Shown: piece after piece, positions 13,701 through 25,700 of the stretch
Numbering within the stretch: the first letter of the stretch is position 1
How the letters are laid out: each line of letters starts with the position of its first letter
Assembly: GCF_014633365.1 (NCBI RefSeq)
Contig: NC_068339.1
Coordinates: 563,001 to 627,000, forward strand
DNA from: Diospyros lotus
Taxonomy: Eukaryota; Streptophyta; Magnoliopsida; Ericales; Ebenaceae
DNA length: 64,000 bases
Direction: 5' to 3'
The notes under the pieces: model-generated
What the model saw: only the letters and a program-made list of their open reading frames with translations
Told to the model about the DNA's origin: nothing
Database searches by the model: none
Program-made: the position numbers and the translations under genes

Positions 13701-16700
13701 GGTTTTTAACCTCAAATCTAATGCAGATGGGTCCCTAGAAAGGTATAAGGCAAGGCTAGTTGCTAAGGGATACACACAAACTTATGGTATTGATTATCTA
13801 GAAACTTTTGCTCCGGTAGCCAAAATGTCAACTATGCGTATCCTATTAGCCCTGGCAACACACTATGGTTGGAAGTTGTACCAATTTGATGTAAAAAATG
13901 CCTTTTTGCATGGAGATTTAAAGGAAGAGGTGTTCATGGAACCCCTTCTTGGCTTTGATAAAGGGTTGTCCGAACAGGTATGTAAATTAAGGAAAGCTCT
14001 TTATGGCCTTAAATAGTCTCCTCGGGCCTGGTTTGATCGTTTTTCTAAAGCCATGAGGCATATGGGTTATTCTCAAAGTAGGGGTGATCACACTCTTTTC
14101 TTTAAACATTCCTGTGGGGGAAGGGTAACTGCTCTTTTGGTTTATGTGGATGATATTATTGTCACTAAAAATGACTGTGAGGAGCAGGTACAACTTAAGG
14201 ATAATCTGTCCAAGATTTTTGAAATTAAAGATCTTGGCATTTTTAAGTATTTTTTGGGTATAGAGGTAGCTTATTCTAAAGCAGGTATCTTCTTATCCCA
14301 AAGAAAATATATTATTGATCTATTGCATGAGACAGGTTTGCTAGGTGGCAAAGGTGCAAGTACTCTGGTGGAATTTAATGTTAAACTATGTGATCAAGGT
14401 CAACTGGTGGATAAAGGGAGATATCAACAATTGGTCGACAGACTAATCTACTTATCTCACACCAAACCAAATATTGCTTTTGCAGTAAGTTTGGTTAGTC
14501 AGTTCATGCATTGTCCTACAAAAGATCATATGCAAGTTGTACGGCGAATTCTGTGCTATTTAAAGACAACTCCAGGTAAAAGAATTTTATTTAAAGCTGG
14601 GACATATTTGGATATCACACGATACACTGATGTAAACTATGGAGGGTCTTTGGTTGATAGACGCTCTACCATAGGTTATTGTGTCTTCTTAGGTGGAAAT
14701 TTGGTTTCTTGAAGGAGTAAAAAGCAAGGGCTAGTAGCGCGATCAAGTGCTGAAGCCGAATTTTGGGCACTAGCAATGGGCCTATGTGAGTTGCTGTGAT
14801 TGCGAATTATTTTGGAAGATTTGAGGATTTTCAACCATGGGCCAATCAAATTGTGCTGTGATAATAAGTCAGCTATAAGTATAGCACATAATCCTATGCA
14901 ACATGATTGCACCAAATATGTGGAGATAGATAAACATTTTATTAAGGAAAAATTGGAAGCTGGATTGATTTGCATTCTGTATGTGTCTTCGGAAGAACAA
15001 CTGGCTGATTGTTTGACCAAAGGGCTGCCTCCTAAACGGTTTGAAGACTTGGTGTGCAAGCTAGGGATGGTTGATATCCATTCCCCAGCTTGAGGGGGAG
15101 TTATAAAATATATTCTCCTTATTTATCTTGTATTTTATCTATCTTGTACTTTATCTTTATCTTATTTCTTTCTTGATTAGGTTAATTTGTATTTTTTTTT
15201 GTTGTAATCTAGTCCTATAAAATAGGAATGTAATCTCTAAAATCTAGGAGAATTCTTAAGAAACTCTTATATAAATATTTTTCATTCGTATCAATAAAAT
15301 ATACGGGAATACCGCTTCCCTTTCTCCTTTTTCTACACTTTACTTTTTCACCTGCTTTTGACAGCTTATTTCTTTACATACTGTTTACTTTAAAAAAAAA
15401 AAAAAATAGTTTGTCAAACTTTTTCCAAATCAGGACTGGAAACAAGTTAAATTCAGAAAGAGGATACATATGTAACAAAGTAAGACAATCAAGTATAAAG
15501 TGGATACACAGAACCGGGGGTGTGGGGAGCTAAAGTACATTCCAAGACATATAAGAGCAATGTCCATGAAATTGCATTGCTTTAATGTCAAAGACAGGAC
15601 TTCAAGAAAAAAGATTTGATAAATATGGCCATGAAAAATTTGCTGTTAGCAAGATGAAAACCAAACATATTACAAAACATGTGGAGTCCTTAGTTCGTGG
15701 AAATAAAGTCATTCCCATGAAACACATGAACAAAACGGTCAAATGCTACATGGATTATTCTCCAGCTTCTTTAACCACTTGATGATTTCTTTTATGTTCT
15801 TTTACGGGAGGAGGTGTGACTCAAGTCTTGAGTATATTACTTGGTTTAAGAAGTTTAAAAATTAAATTTTAGCTAGCACTTTTAGGTAAGAGCCTGTTAT
15901 GTTTCAAGATTAGGGCTTATCTAGGACCACTATTATGTGGGTGCAGGTCAAGATGATAAGTTTGAGGCTGACCATAGAGTCAAAATAATGGGATATAAGA
16001 TTTTCACCTTCAAATGCTAGGGTACAATGTGATGGTTGTTAGTTTACTCCTCTAACTCTTCGAATACCCTACAGTTGCATTACTTTTTAATAACCCTAGT
16101 TGTGTAACCATTTGGTATAATCACCACATCCACACATCAAACTTTTCAAGAAATAAACAGCCACAAGGATTAAACGAGCTGCAAGAGCAATTTGATGATT
16201 GAAGGTAGAAAGCTCTATTAGCAAGCTGATGCAAATCAGTTGCTTAAATTAAACTTGTGCACTCGAATCAAGCAACGGCTACATTCTAGTGAATTTTCAT
16301 TACTGATTTTCATATATAAGACAAATATATATCTAATATTCACCCACATATTAGCAGTTTCATTACTGATTTTCATGATCATATATAAGGCTTGCTCCCT
16401 CCATTATCAAGTTTTAAGTAGTGCTAAAATGAGAATAGGTTACAATTAGGGCATGAAGTTGATTCTTCTAATTGTGACCATCTAATTGGGCATTCCTAGG
16501 GGATCATAGTTGAGATGATCACTCAGTTTTAAAAGCTGGAAAAATGATTCGTTCAGAAATGCACATATGTTATACACTCATAGTTTGCTTCAATTTATAA
16601 ACATAACAAAAGTACAAAAGAAAATAAATAAGAACGACAAACCATTTCCAATCTGCAAAGAAAATCATGAAAGTTAAGAATTCTACAGAGTTTATTCATC

Positions 16701-19700
16701 AGATACAGGTTTGCCTGTCTAAGATAAGTAGAGTGAAGAAGCAAATTTGAGAAGCTATCATAACTATTGAGTGAACAACTGTGGATGGAGTTGCATACTG
16801 ACTCAGTGCATAAGTTATAACCTTTTAGAACGAAAAGAAGCATCAACAACTTTCAGAGATAAAATGAGTTCCACACCTGCAAGCCAAAGAGGTACCAGCA
16901 TGACCCCACAACATGGCCAGACAACACAAAGGTGAGAAGATTTATAACAAAATTTGCCCATGCTGACTCAAATATGAAGCCACTTGGAGACTGTCCAACA
17001 AGCAAAGGTAGGAACCTATACAACCTTGGAAGATACTGAACAAGGAAAGATAAACGCAAAAGATTCTTAGCATAATTTGCCCCAGATGATCCGATAGAGT
17101 TTGGTAGGATCAATAATATCACTACCTGCACAATGACAAAACTATGTAATTGCAACTGTACTAAAAATCAGATAAAGCTCCTAGCTGTTAGCATCTAGCA
17201 ATGCACAAATATTGATAGAAGGGTGAACGAACCAAATTATATATTTCTGGGAAACCAAAATTTTTAGTAGGAAGTTTCTTCAGAGTTCAGACATATAATT
17301 TATGAACATGATTAATCACCTTATTTTCACACATGTAGTTCAAACGGAAGCTAAGAGACTTCGTGTGCCAATAAGAAAATAGAAATTTTGGATAAGTTGA
17401 GAAAATGATAATGCCAACTCCCAGGGATCCTTAACATAATTAGGAAGATCAACTATTTTCCCAGAACACATCTGTGTCCCCCTTCATATGTAAACATTAC
17501 CAATAGCCTCATTGATCCAAGAGAATCATAACGTGGTACCATGAACTAATTAAATCTCAAATAAATTTGCCTGTTCTGCTTCAGAATACTCTGAGTTATA
17601 AGTAGCACAGATAGGAAAAAGGCTTCCAAAAGCAGAAGAAATTTCATTGCTAAAGATTGGTAAACAGTCCCAGAAATTCATGATGGCCACAAAGCCAATG
17701 CACTTCAAAATTGAAAAAAGTTTTCCACCAATTCAAGCCAGCAGTTAATGGTTAACATCCACTTTCTCCCCTTTTCTTTTCAGAAACCAATAGACTTCAT
17801 CTTTGAGTATTCTTCAATTGGAAGGGAATATAATCCATACCCAAGGGAGGTACTCATGGACATTGATCAGTTTTGAAGGCATCAACATCATTCAGCTCTC
17901 ATTTTGTAATACTAGCCTTCAGCTGTAGTGTCAATGTTTGACAAACTCCTGGAGGCTTTCAACAAAAGTCCTCCTATCCCTCAACCAAAAGCAACTTGTT
18001 TGTGTTGGCGGACAGCTACTTCTTTCCTATTGGTTCTTCTTACCTACATGCTCCTATTTGTTCTTCTTTCCTAATTTAGTGCACACTGATATTATGCAAG
18101 ATTAGTGTGATTGATTTCCTTACGTGCTCTTTCCTTATTTGCTTGATTGCTTTGTTCAATTGTATATTCTTTTCCTTTTTTATATATTTCCTAATGTAAT
18201 CTAGATATCATCTAATTAGAAAAATTCCTAATTAGACTTAGGAATGTTGCCTATTATGATAGGCGTGTATGTGTCTATATCGGCTGTTGCTTTAGCCTTA
18301 ATGAATAAGATTGGAGATTATTTTTTCATCCTTTTGACATGGTATCAGAGCTGGGTTCGATCTCCTAGCATTTGAAACCAAAACCCGTGCCCTAACCTGT
18401 CTTCTATTGATCCAATCTCCTTCATTTAACTTGAGTCATGTCTGAAACCCTAGAGTCCGGAAGTTCTAGCAAGACTTTTGCTACAAACGGTACCAATGGA
18501 GGGACTATATTCAGTGGCGAGTTGCAGAATGTTCAAACTGTCTACCAGTTAAATGGGAAGAATTATCTCAAGTGGTCACAGCTAATCAAGACTTTTCTGA
18601 AAGGCAAGGGGAAGATCGGCCAGTTGCTTGGAATATAGTCCCTTCATACGCTTTTGGGGACAATGAAGACTCCCTTATGATGTCTTGACTCTGGAACTCA
18701 ATGATTCCAGAGATCAGTGACACAGTTATATTCCTTTCCACGGCCAAGGAAATATGGGATGCTATGAAGATGACATATTCTAAGGTAAATGATGCCCAAA
18801 TCTATAAAATTAGGACTAAGGTAACAGCCGCTAAACAAGGTACCCAATCTATAACCGAGTATGCAAGTATTTTGCAAACCTTGTGGCAAGAATTGGATTA
18901 CTATCAGTGTATCCAAATGAAGTGTAGTGAGGATGCTGCTATCCAAAAGAAGTTTATAGAAAATGAGAGGACCTATGATTTCCTTGCAGGCCTCAATGTA
19001 GAATATGATGCTGTTAGGGTTTAAATACTTGGAAAATCTGAGTTGCTATCATTAAATGAAGCCATTTCAATAGTCTGAGCAGAAGAAGGTAGAAGAGGAG
19101 TGATGCTAGAACCAAACTCTATGGAAAGTTCAGCACTGCTGACTTTGAAGGGGCTTGGTAAGGAGAGAGGGGTTCGAGAAGAAAGGAGGCCCTTAGATCC
19201 AATGAAACCATCTACCAAAAACAACTTATGGTGCTCCTTCTGCAAGAAGCCCAGACACACAGTGGACAAGTGCTGGACGCTTCATGGCAAGCCAGCTAGA
19301 GGAGGATAGCCTGGAGGAAAGTCCAAAAGCCAAGTTTTTACAGCCAGCATCCATCAGAGTGAGGAAGAGAAAGCCTCTGAACAAGCTGATTCAATGGGGC
19401 TGAATCAAGAGGAAACTGAAAAATTAAGAAACTTGCTGGGATCTCTTGAAAAAATCCTAGGGACAGGTAGTTCAAATTTATCTTTCACAAGTATTACTTC
19501 CAACTCATTTAACTTTCATGCTTCAGATTTATTTCTTAACAAAACTTGGATTCTTGATTCTAGTGCTACACACCACATGACACCCTTACCAACCAATTTT
19601 TTGTCCTACAAACCCTGTCCTAGTACCAGAAAAATTGTTCTTGCTGATGGATCTTTAACAGTAGTGGTTGGACAAGGGGATATATTGATCAATCCCTACC

Positions 19701-22700
19701 TAATCTTGAGAGATGTCTTACATGTTCCTAAGTTGCTCACCAATTTAATTTTGTAGAAATGTAGGAAATGGGGACAATGGATCCGTACTTTATGGGATCC
19801 TACAAATTGAGGAAACAAGTATCCATGTTTCATGGGTTACATGTATCCATGTTTTATGGTTCTTCTTTCTATCTTTTGGTGTGTATATAAGATGTTGTAT
19901 GTAGATTAGATAGGGTGTGGAGATATCATTGTATTCCATATTGTTTTGGTTTGTTATATGGTATCAGAGCCACCCACAGCCGCGATTGATCTGCCATCGT
20001 TCTAACAGACGAACTCGCCACTGCTGTCAAGCGCCAAGAGTGGAGAAGACAAGGGGTCACCTGTTGTCAATTCTAGAAGCTACGTTCATCTCCAGTTTCC
20101 GTCACAGCAAGCCTTTGCCATCAACAGCCAAGACCTACCCACCGTCGCCTCCCAGTCGCGCACCACCACCATCACTGTCGCTGGCATTTGATCGCCCACC
20201 CCCTTGGAGCACAGCCGCCGTTGAGCCTCCACGAGTCGCCACATGCTACTCCCTCCCAGTCGCACCATCACGCTGTTGTTTGCCATAGGCCTTTTACGGC
20301 CATCGTTTGCTCCTAAAACCACCGCCATCGATGTCGTCGACCAAGGATCGGCCTACCCTCGAAGTTCGACCACCATTACTGCTGCCATCATATCTAACCA
20401 CCGCCACTGTTTGTTGCTCCGATCTCTCTCTCCGGTACTCCAATCACGACAACGTTACCACCGTTGGACTCGTCTCACTCAGCCCATTCAGATCTCGGTG
20501 GTTTCACTGCCGACTGTTGCTGCCTGTCGCCGTCCAACTTGGTTGGTTCTCCAGTGACTGCTGGTGGGATTTCTCCATTATTGCTGTCCACGTTTCAAGC
20601 AAATCCATATCCTTGCCAGACCTGGGTCAGATCTAACCCACCTAGTTACGACCTGCTTCAAATTTGGTCAACCAGAGTTGACTCATTAGGCCAAATCCAA
20701 CTACCAGATCCGCCAGACAGATCCAGCAAACCAAGCTAACTCAAATTAAAAGGCAAAGGATGACTGGATCTGCAATGTGTAGTCACTTACTAGTCAATAG
20801 ATCATCGATCCCTACCGCCACCATATCAGACGTTCCCTCCACATATGGTTCCTTCAACAAAGAGCAGTTCAATTGACTCTTGACATTGTTACTGTCCAAT
20901 TCGTTATCTGGTACACCTAATGGTTCTTTGGTACATTCAGGTAGAATAGAACTACTTTAGCCCTGTTAATTTTCTTTAAATATGCTCCATAGATCATTGA
21001 TTCAGGGCCATCTGATCACATGACTAGTTTGCCCAATCTTTTCAATTCATATACTCCTTGTTCAGGTAGTGAGAAAGTAAGGATAGCAGATGACAGTTTT
21101 TCTTATATTGCTGGCAAATGCCTCATTAAAATCTCTGAAAGTATTGATCTTCAATTAGTACTTCATGTTCCTAAACTTACTTGTAATCTTTTGTCTGTCA
21201 GTAAACTCTAAAAGATTCTAACTGCCGCATTACCTTCTTTGATTCTTATTGCCTATTTCAGAATCAAAACTCGAGGAAGACAATTGGCAATGCTAGAGAA
21301 ATAAACGGAATTTACTACTTCAATGAGGATTTCTTCGATAATAGAAAAGCTCACGGATTAAGTGGTAACAGTTCAATCTCTGTTTCTGATCCAATAATGC
21401 AATGACATCTCAGGCTAGGCCATCCTAGTTTTCCTTATTTAAGACACTTATTTCCTGAATTGTTTAAAGGAGTGGATTGTTCTAAGTTTCAATGTGAAAA
21501 CTGTCATTTGTCTAAAGATCATCGTGTTAATTTCGTTCCCAAACCTTACTGTTCTTCAAAACCATTTTATTTAATCCACAGTGATGTTTGGGGACCCTCA
21601 AAAGTTACCACTTTATCTGGTAAAAGATGGTTTATAACTTTTATCGATGATCATACTAGACTATGTTGGATTTACTTGTTTAATAAGAAATCCGACATAG
21701 CAAGTGTTTTTAAAGATTTCTTTTACATAATCGAAGCCCAATTTCAAACAAAAATTTGTATTCTTTGGTCTGATAATGGAACAGAATACTTCAATGAATG
21801 TTTAGGGGTTTTTTTTTTTAAAGAAAATGGTATTTTACATCAATCAACATGTCATGAAACTCCTCAGTAGAATGGCATAGCTGAACGAAAAAATAGACAT
21901 TTACTTGAGGTAACTAGGGCTATCATGTTTTCTATGAATGTCCCAAAATACCTATGGGGAGATGCTGTTTTAATTGCTTGCTATCTAATTAATAGGATGC
22001 CTACTCGAGTCTTAAACTTTGAGACACCTCTAAATTCCTTAAAAAAGACTTTTCCTATGTGCCGGTTATACTCTGAGCTACCTTTAAACATTTTTTGATG
22101 CACTTGTTTTGTTTACATTCCACAAAATTTTCGATCCAAATTAGATCCAACGGCTGAAAAATGTGTTTTTGTTGGTTATGCTCCAAAAAAAAAAGGGTAC
22201 AAATGCTTTAATCACAAAAAAAATTCACATAAGCATGGATGTTTCTTTCATGGAGAATCAACCCTATTTTACCAAAAATTATCTTCAGGGGGAGAATATT
22301 GTAGAAGAAGATAATTTTTTGAAAATTTCTGAATCTCTTTCAAATATGTTTGATATGATTGACACTCCACTCCACTCTGATAAGCGATCTAAGGAAACTG
22401 GTGTTCAAAACAATAAAGAACAAGATACATCTAGCTCATAGGTGCCAAGCATAATGGAGTTGAAACTAAGGGGAGAATTACTTCAAACGGATCAAAGCTA
22501 TACGAAACCTGAGCTTCAGTTTTATTTCAAAAGAAAATCTCAAAGAAATGCTATTGATCCAAATATCCTTCCAGTAACTGAGCAATTGGCATCTTCGAAT
22601 GATGGTCCTTATTCCACTCAGGGTAATTCTAAACTTATCCCTTTAAATTCTTCCTCAGTTGATTTGTTTGATCTTGATGTCCCCATTGCCACTAGAAAAG

Positions 22701-25700
22701 GAGTAAGATCTTGTACTAAACATCCTATTGCCAAATACTTGTCCTATCAAAAACTGTCCAATAGTCACAAGGCATTTCTTTTAAATATTTATAACTTGCA
22801 TGTATCAAGAACAATTCAAGATGCTCTAGGTGATTTGAATTGGAATTTAGCCATAAAAGGAGGAGATGAATGCTCTTAAAAAGAACGGGACTTGGGAGAT
22901 TGTGGAGCTACCGAGAGGCAAGACAACTGTAAGCTGTAAATCAGTCTTCATTGTAAAATGTAAGGCAGATGGAAGCATAGAGAGGTATAAGGCAAGACTT
23001 GTTGCCAAGGGGTTCACCCAAACATATGGCATCGATTATCAAGAGACCTTTGCTCCAATGGCAAGGATAAACTCTATTCGAGTCCTTTTCTTTCTCGTGG
23101 TGGCTCAAGATTAGCCTCTACACCAACTCAATGTAAAAAATGCCTTCCTAAATGGCGATTTGGAGGAAGAAGTGTATATGGACCTCCCACTTGGATTTGA
23201 GAAGAGCTTTGGTACCAACAAGATATGCAGCCTAAAAAAATCCTTGTAAGGTCTGAAACAGTCTCCAAGAGCGTGGTACGAAAGGTTTGGAAATGAAGTA
23301 AGAAGCTATGGTTATACTCAGAGCCAAGCGGACCGCACAATGTTCTTCAAGCATTCTAGCGACGGTAAGAAATCTATTTTAATTGTCTATGTGGAAGATA
23401 TAATAATGACTGGTGATGACAAGGAAGAAATTGAAGAACTTAAGAGGAAACTAGCATATGAGTATGAAACCAAGGACTTGGGACCCCTAAAGTACTTCCT
23501 TGGGATAGAGTTTGCAAGATCTAAGGAGGGAATCTTTGTCAACCAATGTAAGTATATCCTGGATTTACTCACTGATACAGGAATGCTAGGGTGTAAGATA
23601 GCTGAAACTCTCATTGAATCTAATTTGAAGCTATAACTTGTCGAAGCCAAAGATGTGGTAGAAATGGAGAAATATCAAAGGCTTGTAGGCAAACTCATCT
23701 ATCTGTCCCACACTCGACCTAATATAACATTTGCAATAAGTGTAGTAAATCAATTTATGCACTCACTAGGTTCACAACATTTTGAAGCTGTCTACAGAAT
23801 TCTAAGGTACCTAAAGAGAACTCCTGGAAAAGGTTTACTCTTCAGAAAACATGGGCATCTTCACATAGAGGCTTATACAGACGCAAACTGGGCAAACAGT
23901 GTTACTGATAGAAGATCTACATTAGGATACTGCACCTTTGTGGGAGGTAATCTCGTCACTTGGAGGAGCAAGAAACAAAACGTGGTGGCCAAAAGTAGTG
24001 TTGAAGTTGAATTTCGTTTAGTTGCCCACGGGATTTGTGAGGTCATGTGTGGATAAAGAGACTTCTAAAGGAGTTAAGGGTCTCCACTCCCTTACCAACT
24101 AAGGTTTACTATGATAATAAAGCTGCAATTTCCATTGCCCATAATCCAGTACTCCATGATAGGACAAAGCATGTAGAGGTGGATAAGCACTTTATTACGG
24201 AGAAAATTGATAATGGGATAATTTGTATGCCCTACATTCCAATAGTTGATCACATCGCCAATGTTCTTACAAAGGGGTTACACAAAAGTCAATTTGAAAA
24301 AATTAGTGAGCAAGCTTGCCATGGAAGATATCTTCAAGCTAGCTTGAGGGGGAGTGTAAAAATGTAGGAAATGGGGAAAATGGATCCATACTTTATGGGA
24401 TCCCACAAATTGAGGAAACATGTATCCATGTTTTATGGTTCTTCTTTTCTATCTTTTGGTGTGTATATAAGATGTTGTATGTAGATTAGATAGGGTGTGG
24501 AGATATCATTATATTCCATATTGTTTTGCTTTGTTATAAATTTACATTGAAAAACTAACCAAGGATACTAATTGTCGGGTTGTCTTTTACCACTTGTTTT
24601 GTGAATTTTAGGAAAAGGACTCGAGGAAGATGATTGGGCGTGCTAAGGTTGAGGATGGTCTTTATCATCTTGAAGACTATAGTGCACAACTTGGAAAAGG
24701 AAAGTTTTCTCCTGCATCTTTTTTAGTTAAACCTAATAAAGACCTAATTTGGCTTCATCTTCTCTGGTTAGGGCATCCTTCTTTTAGAATACTTCAGTTT
24801 ATGTTTCTCTCTTTGTTCAAGGGATTTGATGTTGGAAATTTGAGATGTGATGTATGTGAACTTGCTAAATATAAAAGGACTTCATTCCCTCTTATTAATA
24901 AGAGAAGTTCCCTTCCTTTTAACCTTGTTCATTGTGATATATGGGGACCGTCTCCAATCCCTAATCTGTCCGAGGCTAGATGGTTTGTGTTATTTGTGGA
25001 TTATTGTACAAGAGTAGTTTGGCTTTATCTTCTAAAAGCTAAATTTGAAATATGTTCCATTTTTCTCAATTTTTGCAACATGATTAAAACTCAATTTGGG
25101 GCTAAAATTAAGAGGGTTAGAACTGATAATGTTAAGGAATTCTTGACTCATACCCTTTCTCATTTCTTTCTTCAAAAGGGAATAATTCATGAATCTTCGT
25201 GTGTGTATACTCCTCAGCAAAATGGGGTTGCTAAGGGGAAAAATAGGCATATTCTTACTATCACAAGGGCATTGCTATTCCATAATAATGTTCCTAAACA
25301 ATATTGGGGAGAAGCAGCCTTAACAACAACCTATCTAATTAATAGGCTGTCATCTAGAAATCTTGAATCAAATAGCCAAATTCAGCTTCTTTCTAAAGTT
25401 TTTCCAAATTTCGTGACTTCTAAGGGTCTTTGTCCTAGAGTGTTTGGATGTGTGAGTTTTGTTCACAATCACTCACCTACTCGAGGAAAGTTAGATCCTA
25501 GAGCCCTTAAGTGCATTTTTGTTGGATATTCCTCTACTCAAAAGGGCTATAAATGTTTCCATCCTCCATCTAAACGTTTTTTTATCTCAGTGGATGTAAG
25601 TTTTATGGAAGAAAAATCCTATTTTGGAGAGTCTTATTCTCAGGGGGAGACTAATTTCTTAGAAGAGGAAAATAGGGATTTGTCTCTCCCTATTTTTCCC

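Larger units (their letters stand above)
9979..15337 (+). mobile_element. Copia A: complete but degraded Ty1/copia retrotransposon
   Basis: 5359 bp with 237-bp LTRs at both ends and a CTTTA target duplication (9974-9978 and 15338-15342). A primer binding site TGGTATCAAA follows the 5' LTR at 10216. The polypurine tract GAGGGGGAG precedes the 3' LTR. Order is gag, protease, integrase, reverse transcriptase, RNase H, as in copia. The LTRs differ at roughly 8-9 positions (about 3-4%). It lies in CNGC intron 5, antisense to the gene. Confidence 0.95.
19752..24538 (+). mobile_element. Copia D: gag-deficient Ty1/copia nested inside copia C
   Basis: 4787 bp with an exact AATTT duplication (19747-19751 and 24539-24543) cut from copia C's own coding sequence. 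Primer binding site TGGTATCAGAGC starts at 19959; polypurine tract TTGAGGGGGAG precedes 24355. About 0.8 kb of GC-rich leader (19970-20750) runs directly into the linker before protease, with no gag motif or zinc knuckle. Its integrase resembles copia G's closely (FPELFKGxxCSxFQCEx[20 protein letters not shown]). Confidence 0.94.

Noticed and set aside
20086..20739. Overlapping Pro/Ser/Arg-rich ORFs on both strands as host exons captured by copia D
   Set aside because: Low-complexity translation without domains; copia A and G have similar GC-rich leaders at the same place.
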